From Vibrio sp. DW001 (lineage in GTDB: Bacteria; Pseudomonadota; Gammaproteobacteria; Enterobacterales; Vibrionaceae), in the NCBI RefSeq assembly GCF_029016285.1, contig NZ_CP091975.1, positions 1,860,001-1,924,000 of the forward strand: 64,000 nt of DNA, given 5' to 3'. How positions within the stretch are numbered: position 1 is the stretch's first letter; every line of letters starts with the position of its first letter. A program made the translations under genes and the position numbers. Shown in pieces: positions 18,252 through 27,300 of this stretch. The notes below the pieces were generated by a model. It had not been told where the DNA came from, did no database searches, and worked only from the letters and a program-made list of their open reading frames with translations.

Positions 18252-19700
18252 TTACGTACCCCATTCTTTAAATTTTCTATCTAGTGTTTTTCTGGATATT
18301 TTAAGTTTTTTAGAGGCGGCCGTTTTATTACCATCGCAGTAATTTACAACCTGCACGATATGCGCCTTCTCAACCGCCTTAATTTCCCAGTCATCAGGAT
18401 AACCGACTATTTCTTCATCCATTATCATTGGCAATGAGTTGTTGCCACCGATATTGATAACCTGCCGGTGTTTATCCAAAGATGGGTTATGGGATATTTC
18501 GTGCCAATGATGTGCGATTGAATTTCCAGTCAGAATACAACGTTCTATTAAATTGCGTAGTTCTCTAATATTTCCTGGCCAATGATAGTTTTGCAGCGCA
18601 TCAATCTCACCACTGCCCCATCCTGGTTCTTTTACACTCTGTTCGTTTGCTAAAAGCCTCGTAAAATAGGGAATCAGCTCGACCAGGTCATCGCTTCGTT
18701 CTCTTAAAGGGGCAACATGAATACTTAGAACGTTTAGGCGGTAATATAAATCTTGTCTAAACTCGCCCTTATCCACCTGAGTTTTTAAATCCTTATTCGT
18801 CGCCGCTACAATTCTTACGTTGGTCGTAAATATTCGATTGGCACCTAAAGGTCGCACGACCCGCTCTTCAAGCACTCTTAGCAGGGCTGACTGCATGTTG
18901 TGGGGAAGTTCACTCACTTCGTCTAGAAACAAGGTTCCGCCATTGGCGATTCTTAATAATCCGTCACGGCATGCATTCGACGTATGTGCATCGCAATATC
19001 CAAATAGTTCGTTAGCCAGATTAGCCGCATCCATTGAACCACAGTTCAAAGGTACAAATGCGCCACTGCGGCCACTTCTTAGGTGCAGTTCGCGGGCAAC
19101 TAACTCTTTGCCCGTCCCAGATTCACCTTGTATTAACACCACCGCATTAGATGGTGCATATTGATTGATCTGCTTGTCCAGTGTACGGCTCTGAGCTGAA
19201 TTACCAATAAGTTTAGCGGGTTGATATCGCATAACGTCCCTTTTTAAGGCCGTTATATTTCTTTTTTCAATTCGATTATCAATGCATTTCTTAACCGCAC
19301 AATAAATTTGGTCAATATTAAATGGCTTAAGTATAAAGTCGCTTGCACCAAGCTTTAATGCTTTGATAGCCATTTGCAGGTTTGCATAACCTGTAATGAA
19401 TATTACGTCAGTGCTATTGGTCCCGTTTTCAAAAACTTCGTGCCAGTCCATACCAGAACGGTCGGGTAGATTGATATCCAGCAGTACTAAGTCATATTGA
19501 TTTCGCTGCCTAAGTTGTTCAGCTTGCCTGATAGTCGTCGCCGTATCGATCTGCCTAAAAAGCCGACTCAATGCTTTAAAAAGAAGATCGCAGATGCCAT
19601 CTTCATCGTCGACGATTAATATGGATATTCCTTGATACTGAACATCAATTGGAAAGGGATGGTCTGTGGTATACTTCGCGGTTGTTGGCATATAAGACAA
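18252..19700 (-). CDS. NtrC-family response regulator with degenerate GAFTGA loop
   Basis: This 482-residue protein has a receiver domain (acidic pair D31-D32, phospho-Asp75, Lys125), an AAA+ ATPase domain with Walker A GESGTGKE at 192-199 and Walker B GTLFLDE at 255-261, and a C-terminal Fis-type helix-turn-helix (NKTAASKKLKISRKTLDRKF). The L1 loop that normally reads GAFTGA, the part that touches sigma-54, reads DAHTSN (about 237-242) with a shortened flank. The ATPase core otherwise looks intact, including the R-fingers region REDLYYRLNV-like QDLYYRLNV. It is encoded with its kinase 12 nt downstream and divergently from mobAB. Confidence 0.92.
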   Translation of the reverse strand: MSYMPTTAKYTTDHPFPIDVQYQGISILIVDDEDGICDLLFKALSRLFRQIDTATTIRQAEQLRQRNQYDLVLLDINLPDRSGMDWHEVFENGTNSTDVIFITGYANLQMAIKALKLGASDFILKPFNIDQIYCAVKKCIDNRIEKRNITALKRDVMRYQPAKLIGNSAQSRTLDKQINQYAPSNAVVLIQGESGTGKELVARELHLRSGRSGAFVPLNCGSMDAANLANELFGYCDAHTSNACRDGLLRIANGGTLFLDEVSELPHNMQSALLRVLEERVVRPLGANRIFTTNVRIVAATNKDLKTQVDKGEFRQDLYYRLNVLSIHVAPLRERSDDLVELIPYFTRLLANEQSVKEPGWGSGEIDALQNYHWPGNIRELRNLIERCILTGNSIAHHWHEISHNPSLDKHRQVINIGGNNSLPMIMDEEIVGYPDDWEIKAVEKAHIVQVVNYCDGNKTAASKKLKISRKTLDRKFKEWGT

Positions 19701-19878
19701 CTAATATTAGGGTTTAAGAACGTAATTGGCAAAGGAACTCATTGCATAGCGAAGATTATATATAATAGCTATCTGTCATGCTAGTTACTATTCAACCGAT
19801 TGAGTAAAGTGTAACCTACATTTATATTAGTTATTGTTTAACAACACATTTTAAATTACACAAAAAATAAGAACACAA

Positions 19879-20976
19879 ATGCATAACAATTCTTTAAGTT
19901 GGGTTATATTGGCTGGCGGTCGCGCGTCCAGAATGGGCGGCAGCGATAAAGGCTTATTAATGCTCAGAGGCAAGTCTCTTGTAGAAACAGTGTATTCATG
20001 CTTAAGCGATCAAATTGAACTGATCCGCATAAACGCGAATAGAAACCAAGCGAATTACCGTAAACTCGCCGAAGTACACAGTGACCAGTTAGATGGCTTT
20101 CAAGGCCCGTTAGCTGGTATTCACGCGTCGCTAAACTCTTCTAAGACGCAGTGGGTTGGTTTTACTCCCTGTGATACACCAAATATACCCGACGACCTTG
20201 TTCGTCGACTGAGTGCTAATTTGAATTCAGATGTTGATGTTTATGTCGCGCATGACGGTAAACACGCTCAACCTGTGTTCAGTGTTTGGAACAAACGCGC
20301 GCTTCCAAAACTAGACTCTTTTCTGAAAGCGGGAGACCGTAAAATAAAACTACTATTGGACAGATGTAATACTGAATATATCGACTTCTCCGATAAACCA
20401 GAGACTTTTATTAATCTAAACACGCCAGAAGAACTCACTCAATTTGGTAATAAAATGCAGAGACCTACACTACCTTTACTTGGATTTGCCGCTTATAGTG
20501 GGACAGGAAAAACCACGCTTTTGGAAGCGATACTACCGAAAATCAAAGCCCATGGCGTTCGAGTTGCCGTATTAAAGCACGCCCATCATGATTTTGATTT
20601 GGATACACCGGGAAAAGACAGTTATAGGCTGCGTAAAGCCGGGGCTGATCAGATGCTTATCGCCTCCGGTAACAGACATGTACTGTTTACTGAAACACCA
20701 GATAAAGAAGAAAACTTCGAATATCTATTAAACATGTTTGACCATTCCAAATTAGACCTTATCCTTGTCGAAGGTTGCAAGACACTCTCCTTCCCTAAAA
20801 TCGAACTTCATCGAGATGAGGTTGGAAAACCTTGGTTATACAACCAAGATCCAGACATTATTGCGATCGCAGCCGATGTAAAAGTAAATAGCGCACTACC
20901 ACAACTCGATATTAATGATATTGACGGAATAATTGAATTCGTCATTACTTATGTAAACCAGTTTAACAAGGGATAA
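19879..20976 (+). CDS. mobAB: Fused MobA-MobB, molybdopterin guanine dinucleotide synthesis
   Basis: In this 365-residue protein residues 1 to about 195 are MobA, with LAGGRASRMGG and DKGL nucleotide-binding motifs and TPCDTPN. Residues about 198-365 are MobB, with a P-loop SGTGKTT near 207-213 and KHAHHDFDLDTPGKDS. MobA attaches GMP to molybdopterin to make the cofactor of DMSO-reductase-family enzymes; MobB is a GTP-binding helper. The fusion joins two normally separate enzymes. It is divergent from the kinase-regulator pair and 2 nt upstream of a small unknown gene. Confidence 0.93.
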   Translation: MHNNSLSWVILAGGRASRMGGSDKGLLMLRGKSLVETVYSCLSDQIELIRINANRNQANYRKLAEVHSDQLDGFQGPLAGIHASLNSSKTQWVGFTPCDTPNIPDDLVRRLSANLNSDVDVYVAHDGKHAQPVFSVWNKRALPKLDSFLKAGDRKIKLLLDRCNTEYIDFSDKPETFINLNTPEELTQFGNKMQRPTLPLLGFAAYSGTGKTTLLEAILPKIKAHGVRVAVLKHAHHDFDLDTPGKDSYRLRKAGADQMLIASGNRHVLFTETPDKEENFEYLLNMFDHSKLDLILVEGCKTLSFPKIELHRDEVGKPWLYNQDPDIIAIAADVKVNSALPQLDINDIDGIIEFVITYVNQFNKG

Positions 20977-20978
20977 AA

Positions 20979-21239
20979 ATGGCCAGAACCATTCTTTATA
21001 TATACAAAACAGAAGAAAAAACACTCACATTTTCATATGAAAAGCACCGCACCATTCAAGAAGCGGTAGCTGAAGCAGAAGGCCTAGATATTTCTGATTT
21101 TCTAAAAATGGAACAGCAGATAGAGGCTGTATCTACAACCAAGGCAGTGAGAGATTATCGAGACAACTACTTTAAAAAGCTTGGTTTTGGCAAGATTACA
21201 TTGGCAAAAAAAGAGAATCGCGGTGTAGGTGAAAAGTAA
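20979..21239 (+). CDS. Small conserved-looking protein of unknown function
   Basis: The 86-residue product is hydrophilic and rich in Lys and Glu, with no signal peptide, membrane segment or cysteine. It starts 2 nt after mobAB, so it is probably co-transcribed and coupled. The sequence LDISDFLKMEQQIEAVS suggests helices. I do not recognise a family; the linkage to mobAB suggests a role around molybdenum cofactor use but that is inference. Confidence 0.7.
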   Translation: MARTILYIYKTEEKTLTFSYEKHRTIQEAVAEAEGLDISDFLKMEQQIEAVSTTKAVRDYRDNYFKKLGFGKITLAKKENRGVGEK

Positions 21240-21294
21240 TATTAGTAGTTTAGACCAATCTAATTAGACTGTCCTCGCGAAAACTCGACTCTAA

Positions 21295-21443
21295 GATTCC
21301 CGTTTACACGGGAACGACGAAATAAATTCAGGACGTTCCTAGCAACACTGCGGCACTTCTTACCCGACTTAGGATTGTGCCTCATTCATGTTGGATTGTA
21401 CCCCAACGCTCTACTCCGTCATCGCCACAAAAGTGGAGATGAC
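21295..21443. repeat. Pair of REP-like inverted repeats
   Basis: Two palindromic elements lie between convergent genes. The first (21295-21319) reads GATTCCCGTTTACACGGGAA with a trailing CGACG. The second (21418-21443) has GTCATC/GATGAC and CCAC/GTGG arms around AAAA. Both belong to the same family as the cluster at 38265-38418. The rest of the 283-bp spacer (21240-21522) holds no gene. Confidence 0.65.
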
Positions 21444-21522
21444 GAACATTTATCAATTTTGTTCTAAGATGAACCACCCTCAACTTCATACGGAGAGTTT
21501 GCGTTTTAGACCGTTCAACTCG

Positions 21523-22437
21523 TTACTTAATATTCAAGAATGCGGCACCGCGCACACCGCCAGAATCGCCATGTTTTGCCTTGATGATTTTCGGACACTT
21601 AGCAACAGACATAAGATATTTAGGTATGCGCTTTGGTAGTTCTTGGTACAGCAAATCATAGTTTGATAAACCACCGCCTAATACCACAACATCGGGGTCA
21701 AGACCGGTAAATAGATTAGCGAAACAGATGGCCACTAATTCCATAAAACGTTCAACGTGCTCAACTGCGTTTTCATCGCCTTCCGCTTGTGCTTTGATGA
21801 TATCAATCGCTTTCTTTTTCTCACCATAGTAATGGGCATAAAGTAATTCGAACCCACGCCCAGAAAGATAATTGTCTAAACAACCTCTTTTATCACAACC
21901 ACATTCTAATAAAGGTGCGGTGCCTGTATCACCTAAGTGAAACCATGCATCGATAGGAAGGCGTGTGTGCCCTACTTCACCAGCTACATTGTTGTGACCA
22001 GAAAAAATCTTTCCATCAAAAACAAAACCGCCACCAAAACCCGTCCCCAAAATCAGACCGATAACGGATTTTTCATCCTGCAATTCTTCGTCCCACGCTT
22101 CTGAGAGCGCGAAGCAATTCGCGTCGTTTTCTATAAGAACTTTACGGCTAATCGCACTTTCAAGGTCACGTTTTAATGGCTTACCTTTCGCCGCTTTGAT
22201 GTTTACTGTTAATACTGTTCCATCGTCAGCGTTTTCCATTCCTGGAAGTCCTAAACCTACGGTACCTTCGGTCTCAAACTGTTGGTCGTATTTCTTAACC
22301 ATTCCAGCGATGGTATCGACCAATAATTGATAATCATCACCTGGTGTTGGAACGCGTTCTGTTGCTACGCGTTCCAGTTTTTCATTAAATGCACCAAATT
22401 CAATTTTAGTGCCGCCGACATCAAAGCCGTAATACAT
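21523..22437 (-). CDS. nagK: NagK, N-acetyl-D-glucosamine kinase (ROK family)
   Basis: The 304-residue ROK kinase begins [17 protein letters not shown], as in E. coli NagK. It has the substrate residues [15 protein letters not shown], the ATP site [11 protein letters not shown], the zinc motif CGCDKRGC and the C-terminal [13 protein letters not shown]. It phosphorylates free N-acetylglucosamine to the 6-phosphate, useful for recycling cell wall sugar and chitin breakdown products in marine bacteria. It stands alone on the minus strand, convergent with the mobAB unit. Confidence 0.93.
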   Translation of the reverse strand: MYYGFDVGGTKIEFGAFNEKLERVATERVPTPGDDYQLLVDTIAGMVKKYDQQFETEGTVGLGLPGMENADDGTVLTVNIKAAKGKPLKRDLESAISRKVLIENDANCFALSEAWDEELQDEKSVIGLILGTGFGGGFVFDGKIFSGHNNVAGEVGHTRLPIDAWFHLGDTGTAPLLECGCDKRGCLDNYLSGRGFELLYAHYYGEKKKAIDIIKAQAEGDENAVEHVERFMELVAICFANLFTGLDPDVVVLGGGLSNYDLLYQELPKRIPKYLMSVAKCPKIIKAKHGDSGGVRGAAFLNIK

Positions 22438-22590
22438 GGTTCTCTCCTAATGAAAGATTCCAAATAGGGAATCAAAAAGTAAATAGTAAAAACGTAAACA
22501 TTATCCACAACACCACCGCTACATACCGTGACCTGAGCCTAGTTTTGCTGGGCTATAGTGGTTAGTTCGTTAGTAGATGAGCGTCTTATA

Positions 22591-23346
22591 TTATGCTGTT
22601 AATACGTTATGATTAGTTAATTCAACGTAGTTAGCTAACGCAGGCCGAGAAAGGTCCGCCCCCATACGTGTCTTGGTCAGTAGATAGCTTTCTCTAAATA
22701 ATTCAAACCAAAGACGCAAATTATGCGCTGCTTTTTCTTCTCCAATCATTTCCAATACGATATTGGCTACTTCAGCAGTAGAAAGGTGGTTTTCGTTGTC
22801 TGATTTGCGCATTACATACTGAGACAATATTTCTGGCTTTATCGATACTACAGGTAGTGAGTCTAGGTAAGGCGACTTACGAAATATCTTTCTTGATTCT
22901 CGCCAACTGCTATCAATAAACACCAATAGTAATCTTTTACCGTCAGGTTTTGCAGTTAATGCTACCAAATCTGGATGCTCCAATACTCTTTTACTATCAA
23001 GAACATATTCTTCCGGAAAAACAATAATAGGTTGATAACATGTTGAGCTGAGTAGCGCGACCAGCTCTTTTTCAGGTTCAGTTCTGTTCCACTGAAAGGT
23101 ATAGGTATCTTTAATAACGTCCGCAATAAGCCGCCCTGTGTTACTTGGCTTTAATACCTCATTTTTGGACATTAAAATGAGAGCGGAAACATTGCTGTTG
23201 ATGTCCGGTTGATAAGGACATATACAATATATTTTTGCTATCTGGCAATACTGACATCGCACCACCTTAGAACCACGCGCGTTAAAGGCTTTGGTCGAGA
23301 TAGAGTGTCTATGTTCAATGAGTTTATGAACAGAGTGAATTCGCAT
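22591..23346 (-). CDS. DTW-domain protein, probable tRNA-uridine aminocarboxypropyltransferase
   Basis: This 251-residue protein has an N-terminal cysteine motif CQYCQIAKIYCIC and the family signature DSSWRESRKIFRKSPYL (the DTW/DxxW motif). DTW proteins such as TapT/YfiP transfer the aminocarboxypropyl group of S-adenosylmethionine to uridine in tRNA to make acp3U. The ATG is at 23346, and the divergent hydroxylase gene begins 86 nt away. E. coli TapT acts at position 47; the target of this homologue cannot be told from sequence. Confidence 0.82.
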   Translation of the reverse strand: MRIHSVHKLIEHRHSISTKAFNARGSKVVRCQYCQIAKIYCICPYQPDINSNVSALILMSKNEVLKPSNTGRLIADVIKDTYTFQWNRTEPEKELVALLSSTCYQPIIVFPEEYVLDSKRVLEHPDLVALTAKPDGKRLLLVFIDSSWRESRKIFRKSPYLDSLPVVSIKPEILSQYVMRKSDNENHLSTAEVANIVLEMIGEEKAAHNLRLWFELFRESYLLTKTRMGADLSRPALANYVELTNHNVLTA

Positions 23347-23431
23347 GTTTATCTTTTGATCATTTAATAGTAGAAAGTTAGGCCGATTGTACTTAGAGTA
23401 ACGGTAATATCAAATACATTAGGCATTACTC

Positions 23432-24217
23432 ATGAAAGATCCAGAGGTTATTCGTCTAGCATTTTTTGTTTCCGCGTTCGGCCTATTTGCTATATGGGAA
23501 TGGCTCAAACCCCGAAAGGCACTGACCCAAAAGAAATCCATACGGTGGATAAACAACCTAAGTCTGATTATATCTAACAATGTTATATTAGCCGTGATCA
23601 TGCCTATTCTTGCTTTCCAGGCAGCACAATTCGCAGAAACGGAATCGTTCGGTCTATTTCACCTCATTGACCTCCCGTTTTGGCTAACGGTTGTATTGTC
23701 CGTTGTAATCTTAGATATGGCTATCTACCTTCAGCATATGTTGTTCCATCGTGTCCCTCTTCTATGGCGATTACATAGAGTGCATCACGCGGATCAAGAT
23801 ATCGACCTTACGACGGGTTCTCGGTTTCACCCCATTGAGATAATACTCTCTGCTTGGATTAAGATTGGGTGTGTAATGTTACTTGGCGCGCCTGCATTAG
23901 CTGTCGTGATTTTCGAAGTGGTATTAAACGTCAGTGCCATGTTCAATCATAGTAATGCCAGAATGCCATTGGCCTTAGATAGTTGGCTAAGAAAGGTTGT
24001 CGTCACACCCGACATGCACCGTGTACATCACTCTATTGTCACAAAGGAAACGCATTCGAATTTTGGCTTTTTCCTTTCTATTTGGGATAGGTTCTTTAAA
24101 ACCTATATCAACCAACCAACTGGCGGCCATGGCGGCTGTGTTATTGGTGTGCCCGAGTTTAGGCAACCTAGAGAGCAGTATTTAGATAAGATGCTTACGC
24201 AGCCATTTAGGGTCTAG
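23432..24217 (+). CDS. Sterol desaturase / fatty acid hydroxylase family membrane protein
   Basis: The 261-residue protein has about four membrane helices and the histidine clusters of non-haem di-iron hydroxylases: HMLFH, HRVHH (twice, in LWRLHRVHHAD and DMHRVHHS) and FHPIE. These should bind two irons for oxygen-dependent hydroxylation of a lipid. The substrate is unknown; bacterial members act on sterol-like, hopanoid, carotenoid or ornithine lipids. It is divergent from the DTW gene and ends at a strong terminator shared with the giant adhesin gene. Confidence 0.85.
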   Translation: MKDPEVIRLAFFVSAFGLFAIWEWLKPRKALTQKKSIRWINNLSLIISNNVILAVIMPILAFQAAQFAETESFGLFHLIDLPFWLTVVLSVVILDMAIYLQHMLFHRVPLLWRLHRVHHADQDIDLTTGSRFHPIEIILSAWIKIGCVMLLGAPALAVVIFEVVLNVSAMFNHSNARMPLALDSWLRKVVVTPDMHRVHHSIVTKETHSNFGFFLSIWDRFFKTYINQPTGGHGGCVIGVPEFRQPREQYLDKMLTQPFRV

Positions 24218-24256
24218 TATTATGCTAAACCGTCAGTTTTCTAGATCAATATAAAT

Positions 24257-24286
24257 AAAAGAGGGCTCCCAAAGGAGCCCTCTTTT
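24257..24286. terminator. Bidirectional terminator between hydroxylase and giant adhesin genes
   Basis: A perfect 13-bp stem, AAAAGAGGGCTCC with GGAGCCCTCTTTT, encloses CAAA. The A-run and T-run at the two ends suit both convergent genes. Confidence 0.9.
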
Positions 24287-24346
24287 ATCACTTTATTTTT
24301 CCAAGCATATAATGTCTTGCTCGTAATCGAAATAAGATGAAGGTTT

Positions 24347-27300
24347 CTAGCCACCGTGACTAAAGACATGTGCATCAAAAAGGTCATTGACTAGTTCAGT
24401 TCCCGTACTTGAGAAATCAGCCCCTAAACCTTGTACAACTATTGTCTGTGTTATCACATCTGGACTATCACCTGTGATGAGCAGATTAACATCATTGCCA
24501 TTATTGCTAACGGATGCCGTAACATGTTCGCTTAAGAAATGTTCTAACGTTTCGTTTTCATTTTCGCTCAACAGATCTGACAGGTTAATAGTATCACCCT
24601 CGGTTGTATTAAAGTCAGTGATAATATCTACGCTATCGCTGGCAAAATCTGATTGAGTCCAAATAAACTGATCTGCACCGCCAGCACCGGTTAAAATATC
24701 ATCGCCTGCTCCACCTATTAATAGATCGTCACCCGCTCCACCTACTAGTATGTCAGCTCCGTCCGTACCAAGTAACATCGTGGGCTCATCAGAGGCGACG
24801 ATTAATTGCGGATCACTATCAACATCAGGCGTATTATCTTCAACAACAACGATATTAACGTTGGTTGGACTGCTTTCCACCGATATTGCACCCGACTCTT
24901 CAGCTATCGCAACAATGGATAAGGAAGCTGTACTTTCCAAACCAACGATTTCTGCAGAATCTAAGGCATCTGCGTCGATATACCACGAACCTCCACTCAA
25001 CGTTGCGCCCGTCACCGAGGCGGTGTCTGGCAAGTCAGAAATTCGTATCGTTATGGTTTCGTCCGTATCTACGTCTGAAGCGAAGACCAGATTAGCATTC
25101 AGTCCAATAAGCGGAATACCAATAGCAGCAAGGTTACCGGAAACGCTGGTTCTAATCTGCTGAGTTTGCAACGCTAGTTGTAGCTCAGGAATGCCGGCTA
25201 CGACAGGTGCAATAGTGATCACCGTTGTGTCTGTATCCAATTCTATCGTACCGACAGAATCATAATTTCCACCGTCATTTGTTATCATCGTCAAAGTATC
25301 AGTCGTAGCCGTGTTGCCACTACTAACCGTGTAGAAGACTCCTTCACCTTCATCCGAGGCAGATAACAGTTGATTTACTTCTGAAATTGGACCTTGAATA
25401 ATGATCTGATTAGGATCCGAAGTATCAATGGTAACATTCAACAATGAACCCGGTATTACGGAAGTCAGAGTACCTTGCAAAGTACTTAACGTTACCGTTA
25501 TCGGTGTGGTCTCAGGTCGAGTTGCATAGTCTATATCCTCCACACTTAATCCGGTCAGTTTCGTGACACTGCCTTCATCGACAGCCAAGCTATCAAACAG
25601 TGTATTTACTGGCGCATCGTTAACGGCATTAACCGTGATATCAAAACTGTAGGTATCAGCATCGTGTTCACCAACCATCCCCGTATCAGCGCCGTTGTTT
25701 CCACCATCATTAACATCAACGTTGACCGACACGGTGCCGTTAAAGTCCGGATTTGGCACAACGGTAAACCCTGTTGTCAGCAATGCGTTTATTTCAGAAA
25801 GTGAATTCGTTAATGTATAGGTACCGTCTCCGTTATCCACTACCCAACTTGGCGAACCACTGAATGTGACCGTACTATCATTCACAGAAAGAATTGCTAC
25901 ATAATCATTAAGCGCATCAGAGTCGTTAGAATCTATATCGGCAATCTGAATGTTATCGATTAGAATCGAGCCACCTTCATCAATCACGGCTGGGTTATTA
26001 TTGTCGACTTCTATCGTTGGCTTGTCGTTAATCGGCTTAACCGTGACATCAAAACGGTAGGTTTCAGCATCATGTTCACCGGTTATTCCAGTATCTGTGC
26101 CACTATTTCCACCGTCATTTACGTCAACACTGACAGACACGATGCCGTTGAAGTCTGGGTTAGGCGCAATGGTGAACCCTGTTGTCAGCAGTGCGTTTAT
26201 TTCGGAAAACGTATTCGACAACGTATAGGTTCCATCACCATTATCCACGGCCCAAGAAGGTGAACCGTCAAACGTGATACGGCTGTCATTCACCGAAAGG
26301 GTCACAACATAATCGTCTAAAGCATCAATATCTGCTGAATCTGGATCGGCGATTTGAATATTGTTAATTAGAATCGAACCATCTTCATTTATTTCAGGTG
26401 TATAGGTATCTGGTGCTTCAATGATTGGCTTGTCGTTTATGGACTCTATATCAAGTGTGATTGGGGTAATAGTTGATGGGTCGCCATAGCTTACGTTCCC
26501 GCCAACACCGTCACTATCGATGGTTCGTACGGTCACAAATATTTGTGACAAACCAGAACCATTGTCTGGCCAATTGTTGCTGTTCCAATCCGCTGAGTTA
26601 AACGTCACTTGAGTGACAGGGCTATCAGCGATGATTGTCCAAGTGCCATCAGCATTTAATACAACCGAATCGGCATCTGCTAACGAAATCAACGCGCCTT
26701 CGGGAACACCAGATATCGTAATTTCTATTTTCTCTACGTCGTTTTCGGTGTAATCGAATGTACCAGATGCGGTCTCTAAACTGTCTTGGTTATCGACGGT
26801 TTTCGCATTGATGTCTAAGACAAAGTCCTCGCCTTCCGTTCCTGTCGCGGTAGCCGCTACCCTTGTATCGATGTCATCGCCTTTCGGTAAAACCGTAAGT
26901 TTGATAGAACCGGTTTGTTCCACAGGTACGTCTATGGTTTCTTCTTGTGTGTATACAACATATTGAAGATTAACCGTACCAGAAAAATCCTCTGCCGGAA
27001 CGATCTCAATTGCGGTTAAATCTAGGTCAGAGGCCTCTATGTTGCTACCCTTGAGTTGAATGCTCCATTCACCATTACCATTGTTTTTAACAGAATATAA
27101 ACTGGTGGATCCAGCATTAACTTGTAACTGAAAATCATCTGGAACATTAGTGAGTTTGATTGATACAAATTGCTCTGAACCGTCAGAATCATCAAGACTT
27201 AGACCGATATTTCCTAACGATATTGCACTATCTTCGTCACCCGATATGGTCACATCGAGTAAACTGCCGTCAGCGTTTGTGGTCTCGACCCCATCAACCA

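Noticed and set aside
21388..21639. 83-residue plus-strand reading frame
   Set aside because: It overlaps a REP-like repeat and the end of nagK on the opposite strand, with no ribosome site or similarity recognised.
24750..25163. 137-residue plus-strand reading frame across the adhesin RTX region
   Set aside because: It is an antisense shadow with serine-rich composition produced by the opposite-strand repeats.
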